DNA of 64,000 bases from Apostichopus japonicus (GCF_037975245.1 NC_092578.1:11824321-11888320); one strand, 5' to 3'. Positions 37,028-49,281 are shown, numbered from the stretch's first letter. Notes: generated by a model not told the origin, from the sequence alone. A program made the numbers and translations.

Positions 37028-37718
37028 GTAAGATGATGCTTAATTCCCTTTCATGTGAATATGAAAGTATTACTAGGTTGTTGATTAAGTATTTGTCGTT
37101 ATTAAAAGTGTTTCATTATGACGGATGGTCTAGATTTGCCATCGATACATAAGAGTTAATATTCGTTATAAACGAGACCGTCAGGTTTACATGTAGGATA
37201 TGTCTGTGTTATCATGGGCCTAAGTATATTCGTATAACAACTGTTTGTCGTTAAAGTTCGATTAGTGGTACAAAATCATAATTTAAACGAGTCATATCAG
37301 TACAAAAGTGATTTATTTCTTGATGTTGTCAATAATAGTATATCATATGTATCAGGATGCCGTAGATGTGACATTTTAGGTAATTTCTTTGTACGTAATG
37401 TTGCTCAGTGACCTAGTGTATGAATAGGCTATAGCGTGTACATTTGGTCGTTAGAACTGTCATGAGGGGTGACGTCATTGCGTAGTAACAAGAGTAGGGG
37501 ATTCCCCGAAATGATCCAGATAGAAATAAGTATTTACGGCCCGCCAGATTGATTGTATTGTTATGTATTGAATTATTAGAAAGATTGAGCAGGTTCAGAT
37601 TATTATTTTAAGAACTACAAGTAGTCTTTGGTTATGCCAGGATGAAAATCCATTCAGATGCCTTATCCAAATATGCAGTTAAGTTAAAAGGTGAGACTGC
37701 ATAGTTATTGTATTATAT

Positions 37719-37790
37719 CAGCGATTGAATACCATGTGCCTTAACGTTACAACTAAAACTAAACTGGTTTTTCCTCTCTCCGTCTCACAG
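37719..37790 (+). repeat. 72-bp perfect direct repeat, copy 2
   Basis: Identical to 36,956-37,027, offset 763 bp, but followed by TGGGATCG instead of a donor. Flanking bases differ on both sides, so the duplication ends exactly at the AG borders. Confidence 0.9.
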
Positions 37791-39410
37791 TGGGATCGAG
37801 AGATCCTGGTCTTAACAATAATGTTAGGACTAGGCTAAGTTAATTATCCTAACTATGTCAAACGTGAGATTATAAATATCACTTTTCCTGAGGTCACAAT
37901 TTCATATGCTAAATCGTAAATGTAAGCTAGAATGTATCATCAAATGCATCTGTCATTTTAAAATGGTTAGGCCTATGCTAAACACATAATTTAGTCTGAC
38001 TCATAGGCCCGACCTAAACATGCATCCGTTACTTGCGAGAGACGATCTGAGCTATGAAATATATGCCAATACTGAAGCCATTTAAAACTTTCTCAATATG
38101 GACCTAGGCCCTATCCCATTTTGCTTTGATGGGTAAATTAAGGCCACTTGTTCAGGCAAAGAAATCCCTCTTTTCCTAAAAATCTGTATATAGGGCCTAG
38201 CTTAGACCTAATTTAGCTTCAGACATAACTGTGTACATGGGCTAGCTTATATAGCCTTCATTCTCCCTGGAAAAAGCATGAGATTTTCCAGGTATCATGT
38301 GACGTACATGAGAGTTTATTGACTGAACTACATTTTATAAACAGGAAATTACACAATAGAAATAATCCTGTATATAAAAAAATCCCACATGGACTAGGCC
38401 TATGCCTATATGAAACCATGACTTCCCTAAAGTAGGAAATATGTGGGATTTCAACAATACTTATGGGAAATTTCAATTCAAATAAGAAATATAGACATTT
38501 CCCACATCTCATCTTGACTTCCTATGGGAAATGTAAAATCCCATAAAAGTCTTCACTTTCCCATATGGCATTTTCAATTTCCCACAAAAAATTTCCACAT
38601 AGCTTTTCCCCCTGGCACACAATTAGTTGCAGTGTATTCCCATAATCTTGAGTCACTGAATAAGTTAATCCCCAGACAATAGTACTGCAGTGTTGAATAT
38701 TGTCTCTGCTAGTGAACTCTTTGTAGAAAGACAGTAGGGTGTGTACCAGTGAAGTACATGTATTAAAAAGCAAGCACTTACTGCTTAGTAGTATACAGAC
38801 TATAGGGCAAGGCTGTAAGCATACAGCGTATATAGAGGAGCTTCAGAAGAGAAGTGCAATTTCGGTTTTCTTTCTCATTATTGTCATCTTTAATGAGGAT
38901 AATCCTGCTCAGTGGAGTAACATTGAACTGTACCTGTGGTAGTGTGAGAGTGTAGTTTGCAACATTTATCATAAATTTCTTTATTGACTCGACTATAATT
39001 CTTTGGATTTTTCATACAACTTGGTTTTACAGGATTCTTGGAAGTCGTTATGTAAATTTAATGAAGTTTTTGAGGATATATAATAGAAAAAAATTGAACG
39101 AGCCAAACTTATGCAATTTTCATAGCATGCTAAGGTTTTGGTTTCGATGATAATCGTAACCTATGCACTCATATACACATACAAACACACGCACATTCAT
39201 ACACACGCCATCACGGCTGCATAGGTCCGTTCATTCGACAAAGAACCGAAAACTGAACAGATCTTCACGAAATACGCTAAACATGGATAACTCGTATGTA
39301 GGCGCCTTTTCATCGCAAATGAAATATAACTGGAATATTGGAACAGTAACAAAACAATGAAATGCGGATATTTTTAAACATTGACCAAAACTGAAATTGC
39401 TCACTGAATG
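37791..39410. other. Unassigned sequence with inverted TTTCCCACA/TGTGGGAAA motifs
   Basis: No gene recognised. Between 38,380 and 38,610 several copies of TTTCCCACA, TATGGGAAAT and AATCCCAT occur in both orientations, for example AAATCCCACAT at 38,390 and ATGTGGGATTT at 38,440. A CA-rich tract lies at 39,165-39,210. Confidence 0.5.
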
Positions 39411-39413
39411 TGT

Positions 39414-40045
39414 TCATGAATGCGGCACCTTGTATTGCGGTTCTGGTAATCCTGGAAACGGTGCGCAAGTTGTCATTGATCCTTCGATATAGACTCGCTT
39501 CTGTGGTGCAGGCGGTTGTCCAGCTTCTATCTGGGCTATCGACAAGGCTGACATGACGTGTTCTCGCTTTAGAGCTTGAATGCGTGTCCATATCGATGGA
39601 CGCGGGCATGTGATAGATTGTGAAAAACGTTGTGCCACCCCTCCATGGAATTATTCGTCCGTGGAAGGTCGTTTTCCATTCTGTCGGAAACATTCCAAAC
39701 TTCCTGGCTGAACAATGGATCCTCTCTCATACCAGCTCGCATATGTCCGATATAGGTATTTTCGAAATAATCGGCAATCTCTCTCCCACGAGCTCCCCAA
39801 ACCAGGTAGACAGCCATGAAAACGTTTTCCACGTCAGGGAGGGGCACAAACGCCAGAGCTGGAAGCATACGAACACTAGATCGGAATGCGTCGTCGTTTA
39901 GATAAGCCTCATGTAAACCAGATGCCTGTACTCGTTGGTACACAGATTGCGATAGATGGAAGAGACAACCTTTCCGAGCAGCATTTGGATGTACAGTGCG
40001 CACTGCACCAATAGCTCCTAATTCAAAACCCCGAAAACTTTGAAA
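39414..40045 (-). pseudogene. MULE (Mutator-like) transposase fragment, frameshifted
   Basis: The minus-strand frame encodes FELGAIGAVRTVHPNAARKG, CLFHLSQSVYQRVQASGL, ALAFVPLPDVENVF, DYFENTYIG and LPRTNNSMEGWHN. After a frameshift near 39,610-39,630 come CPRPSIWTRIQALKREH and AGQPPAPQKR. This is the C-terminal half of the MULE transposase fold, with the C..H motif CLFH and the NNS.EGWHN motif. The usual Asp before FE is Gly here (RGFELG), so one presumed catalytic acid is lost. The N-terminal half is missing. Confidence 0.88.
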
Positions 40046-40769
40046 AATCGCATAAATTATGCGAATTACCCGGCCCCAGCATTGCGGCGACGCCCACTTT
40101 CGGACCCGTTTCGAGATTTCTCTATTATGGCGTACATGTGTGCAAAGTTTCGGATCAATCAGACAATGCATTGGTGTTTTATTGCGCTAACGCGAAGTTT
40201 CCGGCGGCGGCGGAGACTGCAGACCCAAAACCATAACATCCCCGGACACTCGTGTCGCGGGGATATAGTCAGCTTTTCCCAGGGCTTTTTGGGCTATCCC
40301 TGGTACTCTGTTTGTATTCTCTTATTCTTGTATTTTATGTCCATTGTAACATTTTATACTATCTTTTATATTTCTACTGTATATTTGTTGTTTTATATGT
40401 GAAAGTACCTAATAAAAAATTCAATCAAATCAATCAATCAATTAATCAACCTGTGTTACTGTTTACCTATAGTTAACAGACCAAATTCCTTTGCATATAT
40501 GGATTTAAGTCCATAGGTGATGGAACCGGGGAGGGTTGGGGGGGGGGGGGCGAGCCACCGCCAGATTTGGATGAATGCAAGAAAAAGGACTGTTCGAATA
40601 CCCTCCCCCCCCCCCAAAGGTAGCCTTCGGGAATAATTCCACCTCAAGACTCACACAATTTATGATCAGGTTACTTCTAAGCATTTTACGTACGGTATAA
40701 CGTTGCAGAAATGAGGGCCAATGGTACGCCGTAATTCATTTGTACAAATGGCGCGAGCACATCTTCTGT
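40046..40769. other. Unassigned, with an AATCA-repeat tail and G/C runs
   Basis: A possible retroelement 3' tail, AATAAAAAATTCAATCAA followed by TCAATCAATCAA, is at about 40,411-40,445. A G run at 40,539-40,550 and a C run at 40,605-40,615 may be parts of a small inverted element. No coding sequence recognised. Confidence 0.5.
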
Positions 40770-41000
40770 ATTGTGTATGTCCTTTGCGACTGTATATGTT
40801 ATCCTAACACACATTATGTATCTCGGCCACACATATGTATTCCGCGAACACATATGCATTCCGACCACACATATGCATTTCGGCCACGTATATGTATTCC
40901 GCGTACACATATGCATTCCGACCACACATATGTATTCCGCACACACATATGCATATCGACCGTATGTATCCATTGTGACTGCATATGTTAACCGTCCATG
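40770..41000. repeat. 18-19-bp minisatellite (CACATATGCATTCCG)
   Basis: About eleven units with motifs CACATATGCATTCCGACCA and CACATATGTATTCCGCG. CATATG and ATGCAT make the units partly palindromic, and both strands read open for 80-140 codons as an artefact. Confidence 0.9.
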
Positions 41001-41069
41001 TACGTCCATGTACGCGTGGTTTGGTAATTAATGTACAAACGGCGTTCCATACAAAACTGCAAACATTAC

Positions 41070-41200
41070 ATGGATAATCTGATTTATCAGAATAATAATC
41101 TGATTCATCAGAAAAATAAGCTGCTATATCAGAATAATAATCTGATATATCAGAATAATAATCTGATATCATATTAATAATCTGATACATCAGATTAAGA
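41070..41200. repeat. 18-bp palindromic tandem repeat (AATCTGATATATCAGAAT)
   Basis: About seven copies of AATAATCTGATATATCAG, each with the self-complementary core CTGATATATCAG or a variant of it. Confidence 0.9.
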
Positions 41201-41259
41201 AACTTTTCTTTACTGGCCCTAATGGGCTTTCGTACGGGTTTCACCAGCTAAAGGTCCGC

Positions 41260-41590
41260 TTGGTTCACGAGCTGGGGGGGGGGGGGGAGGCTGGGCCGTA
41301 TTCTGGTTTATTTCGGGTAGTCACCTGGGTGAGGTATCTGTGCCGGTGTATTTGCGCCGGGTGGAATTTCACGGAGGTAATTGCCGGGGTGGGAGTGGGA
41401 GGGGGTAATTGTCTGGGGGTACTTATACTCGGGGGTGTTTGTCCTCGGGGTGTATGTCCGGGGGGGGGTAGTTGTCCCTGGGTTAGTTGTCCTAGGAGGT
41501 ATTCGTCCTCGTGTTTTTTTCCGGGGGTGGTTGTCAGGGGGTACTTGTCCCGGGGGTATTTGTCCGGGGGGTAGTTGTCCGGCAACCCTC
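41260..41590. repeat. G-rich minisatellite (GGGGGTATTTGTCC)
   Basis: A G run at 41,274-41,287 is followed by about 12 degenerate units with GGGG(G) and TAGTTGTCC or TATTTGTCC. Runs of four or more G on one strand make G-quadruplex formation plausible. Confidence 0.85.
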
Positions 41591-42322
41591 TGGATGTGTC
41601 TTAACCGTAACTTAAAGACGCGCTAGCGTACAAGAAACCGGCGGCGCTATTTGTCACTCACCGAAAAGGTTTTGTGCCAGTCACAAAAACCCGGATGTTA
41701 ATTAAAGTACACACGGGTATACTACAGTACTATACCAAGTTCTGTGAAGTTACAACGCTGCGCTGTGCGTGTGTGGGGCTCAGACACCAGTAAGGTATGC
41801 ACACTTCATCGAACGTAGTTACATGATCACCATTTCTAAGGAAATCGGCATTTTACAAAAAATTACGGAAAATGTTCCCAAGGAAAAGATTTGGAAGTGC
41901 TCCTGGGAGACCATTATCACATGGATTCGATGCCGCGAGGAGTAGAAGAGAAACAATCAGGAGGCGAAACCTTACGCAAGTTTATCTTCTTCATGCTGCA
42001 AACATATGCGGCATCTAATTGTTTGTCTGCACACTGTGATTGGCGGAAAGTTATTGAAAGTTCACGAACAATTGCCAATCTTAAATAGTAATTCTTTGCC
42101 TGTGATCAATCGAGATGGCTAATGGAGAAGTAATTGGCATAAACTTTAACGTAATGTTTATTGTTATTGCTATGTGAACTACTAGGCTGTAATCAGTGAT
42201 AGCCAGCTATTGACACAGCACATTGTGAACTAAACAATGGGTGGCCTAAGCCTTACCAATGTTAAGGCCATGGTATGAATTGTCACTAGTCAGCTAAAAG
42301 TTAGGCTTGGCATAGTCCTCGG
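41591..42322. other. Unassigned sequence left of the hAT-like element
   Basis: A 65-codon frame at 41,891-42,088 matches nothing I recognise. A donor-like AAG/GTATGC is near 41,797. No gene supported. Confidence 0.45.
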
Positions 42323-42686
42323 CAGGGTTGTCACCACGCCGGGCGGCGCCGGGCGGTGCTACCCAGCTCTCAAATTTCCGCCCGGTACTCAAGGTCAATT
42401 TCAGCCTTACCGCCCGGCACAAATTAGCCTACAGTACCGCCAATAAGTAACTTGGTAAAGATTAGCGCGATTCAGTGCAAAACGCAATTAACCCCGCTCC
42501 AAATAAAGGAACGCTACTTTCCCCGCACTCCAAATAAAGGAACGCAAATTCCCCTCGCTCGCTATTCACCACCGACACAATGGGAGTGAACCGATCGATA
42601 CAACGCTATTCATAGCGTGGAGGTAGCGTAAACCGATCGCTGATGTAACCAACACACGTTATATGCATCACAATTGTTTATTTTAA

Positions 42687-43153
42687 GGTGGCATACTCCT
42701 ATTAGAGTCTATATCAATCCGCTCGATTGTTCTCCTTCAGGAAAAGTGCCAAAAAGCAGCAGGAGAACATCTTTTGTGACCTGTTATCAATCATAATCTA
42801 GTTTTTTGTGGCTTTCATGTTGAAGATCATGAATGGAAGTACATGTGGTGAAAAAATTGGGTCAGTTGAGGCAATTTTAGACCCCTTTAGGCTTCCCAGG
42901 AGCAGCGTAGGAAATTTGTTTACCACTGAGTGAAGAGGTTTGTTTACAAGTGACGAAAACTTCCGGCTCGGATAGCAAAAAATTTTCACGGTCATGGTAC
43001 GGAAAATTGATGGTGCCATGAAAGGCCAACTTGTCAGCTATCCGGTGATGGGTAGCGTTAAGCTAGTGAAAACTTCTATCTAGACTTAGAGACCACATTA
43101 CTTTTGTGATTTAGTGTGTAAGTCAATGGGGCTTTTAATGGGCGTATGCTACC
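42687..43153. mobile_element. 467-bp MITE, copy 1 (TTAA target)
   Basis: Bounded by TTAA at 42,683-42,686 and 43,154-43,157. The ends GGTGGCATACTCCTATTA and TAATGGGCGTATGCTACC form an imperfect terminal inverted repeat. Size and TTAA duplication suit a piggyBac- or Kolobok-type non-autonomous element. The 73-codon minus frame inside is shared with copy 2 and is not a known protein. Confidence 0.85.
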
Positions 43154-43951
43154 TTAAGCAAAAATGCCAAATTTTTCATTTTAAGTGCTAGAAGTCCCAA
43201 TTTTGGATCAAAGTAGTTGCTATGGTGTGTAAAAATGGTTTTCAAGCAAACGTCAGAAAATTTCACGCTTGGGTGATTTTTACGCATAAATTAGTATTAC
43301 AGCCTTAAAGTACCACAAAGAGCATACATGTGCGTGTCCATACATTAGACTAGAACAGCCTTGTGAGCATTTCTATCCAGTTTTCCTCCCCAATAAACTA
43401 TTGGGTCATTAAGCCTTGACCTACCAAAGCTTCCGTAGTATGATTCCTGCCTTGAATCTGCTAAGTAGGTGCCAAATGCACGAAATTCAAAATCCTTCAG
43501 AATCAGACCAAAAAGCCTGCAGTGTGTGTGACGTGAACGACTAAGTTCAGTGAAATTTGACATCTGTGGGCACCTAAATTACATGGTAATCATACTTAAG
43601 GTTATTTTTGCTAAAGCTGGAAGTACCTGGTGTTTAACTAAGGACAAAAACTCAGTTTCAATGCATGAAATACCCCTAATGTTGTTAGCTTAGGCCTAGG
43701 CCTCAGGTTCATAATGGCGCTACGTTAGTATCCTAGACCAAGTCTACACCAGCTGTAGCACAATGTTGTATGAGGTCTGTATCCTAAGTGGAGTGGCTGC
43801 TGAGGGCCAATACCTTGCACAGAGAATGTTTTGAGTCTTATTTAGCAAATAATCCACAAAGGTATGCATATTCAGCTTCTGCCAATGTGCATCAAGGGGT
43901 TTTTGAGCCTATTCACTCCTCATTAGTTTTCTGTTGTTTTGTCAATTTCAG

Positions 43952-44036
43952 AGAAAGTTGATGTGCTAAGTCCTCAGCATGCACAGCGATATACTTTGAA
44001 TGGGTGCGGTATCAATGGACTCAACTGGTTAGATGA
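43952..44036 (+). other. Exon-like segment inside the hAT-like element
   Basis: An 85-bp segment between acceptor TTTTGTCAATTTCAG and donor GAG/GTAACA. One frame is open, entering in phase 2, and reads KVDVLSPQHAQRYTLNGCG followed by INGLNWLDE. I do not recognise it. It could be a remnant of the element's own gene or chance. Confidence 0.3.
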
Positions 44037-44959
44037 GGTAACAACAAATCCCAAACAACTCTGACAGCAGAAAGAGATATCCTGATGCTTCCATGGGAGA
44101 TCTACTGTAGTAACTATAGGAACCAGTGCTTGCCACCAATGGAGAATAAGGTAATTTGACGTTGTTGTTCTCTGCCGAGCAACAAATTTGAATGTTTTAT
44201 CATGAAATGTGCCCCCCTATCCACCTCTCTTCTCTTATAACTGTCTTTAATACATTGTAACAACCTATGCACAAACCTTTAAATGGACTGGATATGCTAT
44301 TGAGGTGAACAGTGTATCTAGATAGCATTCCAGTAAGCTTTCCTTTTGACTGCTGTAATACTGTTACAGTGAGGCTGTTGTTTACAAATCCCGATGATCC
44401 AGTTTTGGCAAAGAACACCTTCAATTCTCTTCTTTTATTCTTAGTAACTTAACAGTTGCACTGGAGTGACATGCAATATCAGTTTAACATGTTCCAAACA
44501 GTTCAGGAATACATTGGGGTATGTCCTGTGGTTCAGTTTGTGAGGAATCTGCTGAGCTAAACAAAAGTAGTTTTCATCACTTTTCAGAGCCAGAGACGAA
44601 AAAGCCCTCACCGCTAACCCTTCTATGGATGATGTTTCTGCAGGTAGGGCAAGCCAGACCAAGTGGATTGTGATCAGGGATACCAATAATACCTGCAAGA
44701 ATCATAGATGCACCCAAATTGGTCAAGCTTATCAAAATTGGTGACTGGAAGTGTTGTTGCAGACATAGACCTGGTTACTGCTTACACAGTATTGCTCATA
44801 TGTGTATTTACACACTGCACCGTGCATACTGAAATCTCTGAAAATACATCTTTATGGACCTAAAATGATAATTGCATATAATTCTGTTGTGGTTTATATT
44901 GTGACGACTATGAAAAGTATCATTTTGGAAAAAAAAAAAAAAATTCAACTCTCACTTAA

Positions 44960-45426
44960 GGTGGCATACTCCTATTAGAGTCTATATCAATCCGCTCGAT
45001 TGTTCTCCTTCAGGAAAAGTGCCAAAAAGCAGCAGGAGAACATCTTTTGTGACCTGTTATCAATCATAATCTAGTTTTTTGTGGCTTTCATGTTGAAGAT
45101 CATGAATGGAAGTACATGTGGTGAAAAAATTGGGTCAATTGAGGCAATTTTAGACCCCTTTAGGCTTCCCAGGAGCAGCGTAGGAAATTTGTTTACCACT
45201 GAGTGAAGAGGTTTGTTTACAAGTGACGAAAACTTCCGGCTCGGATAGCAAAAAATTTTCACGGTCATGGTACGGAAAATTGATGGTGCCATGAAAGGCC
45301 AACTTGTCAGCTATCCGGTGATGGGTAGCGTTAAGCTAGTGAAAACTTCTATCTAGACTTAGAGACCACATTACTTTTGTGATTTAGTGTGTAAGTCAAT
45401 GGGGCTTTTAATGGGCGTATGCTACC
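44960..45426. mobile_element. 467-bp MITE, copy 2 (TTAA target)
   Basis: Same length and orientation as 42,687-43,153, with only one substitution noticed (near 45,137). Left flank TTAA at 44,956-44,959; the right flank reads GTAA. The flanking sequence is unrelated, so this is a second insertion rather than part of a larger duplication. Confidence 0.85.
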
Positions 45427-45446
45427 GTAAACATCCAGAGTAGGCC

Positions 45447-45926
45447 TACGAGTACGAAGTTTACGAACTTTGACTGAAAGAAAGTTTTTAACGAGAATAG
45501 TTTCGTGTTGACGGGCAAAACCTTTTTATACGTGTTTATTTTATTCCCCGATATGTTCTGGTTACCAGAAGCAATAAAAAGCAAGAAGGAAACTTCGTGC
45601 CTTATCCTTTCGGCGTAACACTAACAGACCATTTTTGTAGTAACATTAGGCCTCGCGTTTTGTGTGGAGTTTAGGCACATTAGGCCAGTGTACGAGTACG
45701 AAGTTCACGACTTTGACTGAAAGAAAGTTTTAAACGAGAATAGTTTCGTTTTGAAGGGCAAAACCTTTTTGATACGTGTTTATTTTATTCCCCGATATGT
45801 TCTGGTTACCAGAAGTAATAAAAAGCAAGAAGGAAACTTCGTGCCTTATCCTTTCGGGGTAACATATCATTTTTAATAGTTACATTAGGCCTCGCGTTTT
45901 GTGTGGACTTTAGGCACATTAGGCTA
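45447..45926. repeat. Tandem duplication of ~240 bp
   Basis: 45,447-45,690 and 45,691-45,926 share blocks TACGAGTACGAAGTT, CCGATATGTTCTGGTTACC and CCTCGCGTTTTGTGTGG, with several small differences. Confidence 0.9.
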
Positions 45927-46773
45927 GGAAACGTTGCACTGAGTACTGTTCTAAAAACATGTCGAGACAAGACTCGGTGCTTTGGATTCTGTTCGCTGAT
46001 TCGCTATGTAGAGACGCTCCACTGCCAATCGTTTCTTAGCGATTTGCCAAGTTTAACTAAGAACAAGTGTTTCACACACATTGTAAGAATGTTGTACAGT
46101 ACTGTAGCATGCAATTAAATCACATTAACACTGGGGTGAGTGATGAGGGGCTCTAAATACAAAAAATACCCAAAAAGATCCCAGGAAAATTCAGTGATGC
46201 ACATGAAAAAACAAAGGTATCTCAGGAGAATTTTGAGGATCAAAACCCTTTCTAAATGCCACCATTTTGCATGTAGGCACCATCAGGATTTGAAAATTTT
46301 TCAAAATGGGAGGGGGACACCCCCTCCCCTTATACCCCTCCCCCCAGGACGCGGATCACTGTCACAAATTACCCGGCTCTAAAAATGGTCTGGTGACAAC
46401 CCTGGTCCTAGGGCTATAGACCTAACTTAATTAGACACTGATAAAGTGTTCTACGTTGACCCAGGCCTGGTCACTATGCTTTATCGATGTAAAATCAGTT
46501 GTGCAATGCCTAATACTGGGGCAGATATCATCATTAGCCAAGACAGGTCACACTGCGTACCCAAATGGCATACCCAACACTACACAGTAGATCTCAATGC
46601 CTGGCAGTCACATTATGCAGCCCTACCTCATGATCAGACTAACTGTCCATTTCATGACAACATACATTCACAAGAAATAAACGATTACAAAATACAAATG
46701 GGAACAGGCCTATGTGCAAGCATTCAGAAAAGTAAATTACAAGTTGCTGACACTCATAAACCTAGGCTTAGGC

Positions 46774-48487
46774 ACGGGCGGCGATCATGGGGGGGGGGGG
46801 GCCGGGGGGACATGTCCCCCCAATATTTTAGGTGGGGGATATAGTATCTAATATCCCCCCTTTTTTTGGTGGCATAGTTTTTGTTGATCATATTTTTTGT
46901 ATTTTTGTTTATGATATTGCTAGTAATTTCAAAATAGAAAATGCTTAGATGCAACTTACAAGGCCTGGGAAGTGCCATTTCCAGCGATCTGGGAGGCATT
47001 TTCGGCCAAAATTTTCTTTTACGCTTCGCGCCAACTTATGGTGGCTCTACGCTTAGATAGTTTGCATTAAAGCTTCGCCCTCCCTTGTCAAATTCCTTGC
47101 AACGCGCCTGTCTAAGACGTGTCACAATTTGTTACTAAATATCACCAAAAAACGTCACAGACTTTCACTGAAAGTAGTTTTTACTTTTTTTTCGAAATGA
47201 ATTAGCTAGATGGACCGCATCCGTAATGATGTTTGGTTTGCCGATAAAAAAAAAGCAAAATAGGGCTGTAGCAACCAGTAACCATATAGATATAAAGATA
47301 TATATATAACGAATAAATATACTATAGCGCGAACCATGGGCGGGATTACGGGGGGGGGGCAAGAGGGGGCATTTGCCCCCACTTTTTCCCAGACCTTAGT
47401 TCACTTTTTTGTCGTTTTTGCAGACAAATGTGCACAACCCTAATCGAAATTATCCCCCACAACAGCTCTATCAAATAGGTCTATTTGTTTCGAATCTAAG
47501 TCGAATTTGTGTTTAACATCGTAACATGTAGCATGCAGAATAACTGGAGCTGGAGCTAGCACATGGTTCGCAGCACAGGTTAGGAATCCTGGAGCTAACA
47601 CACTATAGATAGCGATTCAATTCTGCATGTGATGAACCCGCGGCATGTGCTACAGTGCTAGCTTCAAAAATTGATTTTCAACGTTGCTGCTCTACTTAAT
47701 GCGTTGAATAACTAAATCCAGAGAAACGATTTACGAAAGCCAGATTTGCATATTGGGTATATCAATAATTAAATTCAATACACAGTGTATTGAATTTGTT
47801 GCACCCAGTCGCATTGTAATATCCAAAAAGTCACCCCGCCTCGACTTCAGTGGCGACGGAATTAACCGGTGGACTTGAGGGGCTTATCCCCCATGAAAAA
47901 GTGGGGGGGGGGGGGTAAAGCTAAATAGTGACGTATAAGCTTCAGTTCTTCTATCCGTCCTCCCTAAATTTACACACGTTCATTAATTGTTTAGATGCAA
48001 TTTAAAGCCTATATATGGGTGTTAATTTTACCGATTTAAGGGTACCTTTCATCGAGAATTTCGACGCTCCTTGCCAACCGATGATGGCGCTCCGCTTAGA
48101 TAGTGACGTATAACAAAAGTTGTACATCTACATCTGACCATATGTTCTACTATCAATCCTCTTTAAATTTGTAAACGATAATTAACTATCTAGATACAAT
48201 TGCAGACATGAGATCCATATTTCAAGGATGGGTACATGCAGCTTAGAGCACTCGGGAAGTGCCGTTTCCGGCCATCTGGAGAAAAAATCTTGTAGCGTAC
48301 GCTCCGCGCCAACCGATGGTGGCGCTCCGCTTAGATAGTCTTGCTCGCAGGTTTGCCCCCCCCCCCCCCCACAACTCAAATCCCGCCCCTGGCGCGAACA
48401 ACTTTGGGGATGAAAGTTGCTACACGCCTGCACCAAAGCAAATGTCCCCCCCCCCCCCAAATATTTGAAACAGATCGCCGCCCCTTG
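46774..48487. mobile_element. hAT-like composite element (~1.7 kb)
   Basis: The left end reads ACGGGCGGCGATC and the right end GATCGCCGCCCCTTG, an inverted repeat with core GGGCGGCGATC. Both sides are flanked by GCTTAGGC (46,766-46,773 and 48,488-48,495), an 8-bp target duplication. The interior contains three copies of the core ending TTAGATAGT (47,061, 48,104, 48,339) and several G or C runs, so it seems assembled from nested copies of related elements. No transposase recognised. Confidence 0.72.
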
Positions 48488-48495
48488 GCTTAGGC

Positions 48496-49281
48496 ATATA
48501 TATGATGCTGCTATGCTAGCTTGTCTTCTTTCATATTAGCTTGCTGCACAATAGAGTACTCAACTGTCACAGTATGTGTGACTCACTAGACTACATGTAA
48601 CACTATTTGTGCAGCAATCCAGGTGGCTATAGACTATAGCTGCGTAACTAATATTCACCATCCAGCTCATTGCCTTTGTCCAGGACTATCCATTAACAAC
48701 ATGAAGGAACTGGCTTTATGAGTCCAAGTATGGCAAGATTACATCCCATCGTGAAACTTATTTTGGTGTGTACACAAGGTCATTCAAAAGTCATGTGTCA
48801 TTTGAAGAAGTGAAGGTTGTTTTGAATTATTTTAATGATAGCATCGGTTGACAGGCCGTCAGAATTCCTAGTTGTTGTTGATAGAATCTATGCGCTGTTG
48901 TGCGTCTTTCTGCATACGTTATGTGCATGACATGATATTATATTTGCATTCAGCTGTGTGTGATGGATTGGCTTATCCAATCAAGAGTTATCATTATTGC
49001 TTGCATCGGCTCTTCAGCTGTAGGCCTATCACAGTTTGAGAGAGTTTGAGAGAAGCATATTTTCGAATTCGGGAGTTGAGTTTGTCTTCGTCCTATTTAA
49101 GGACGATTATTGTTTTAGTTTCATCCCGACTATTGCTCTCAATTTGGAATCTGAACATTTCATTCAAGTTTATCACAAGAAGAAAATATCTGACTCGTCT
49201 CCTGAACTGTTTCTGTATAATCTTTATATTTCGGACTTAGCCCTCGGCAGAATAATCTTGTGTAAGGTGCCCATGTGACAG
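48496..49281. other. Unassigned sequence
   Basis: Two overlapping open frames at 49,036-49,278 lack recognisable domains. Nothing else seen. Confidence 0.45.

Larger units (their letters stand above)
42323..46404. mobile_element. hAT-like element with nested insertions (4.1 kb)
   Basis: The left end CAGGGTTGTCACCA and the right end TGGTGACAACCCTG are perfect 14-bp terminal inverted repeats. They are flanked by GTCCTCGG (42,315-42,322) and GTCCTAGG (46,405-46,412), an 8-bp target duplication with one mismatch. Both features are hallmarks of hAT transposons. No transposase was recognised inside. The interior holds two TTAA MITEs, a 240-bp tandem duplication, an exon-like segment and a GC-rich GCCGGGCGG block near the left end. 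Confidence 0.85.

Noticed and set aside
41265..41585. 104- and 106-codon frames on opposite strands
   Set aside because: Arise from the G-rich minisatellite.
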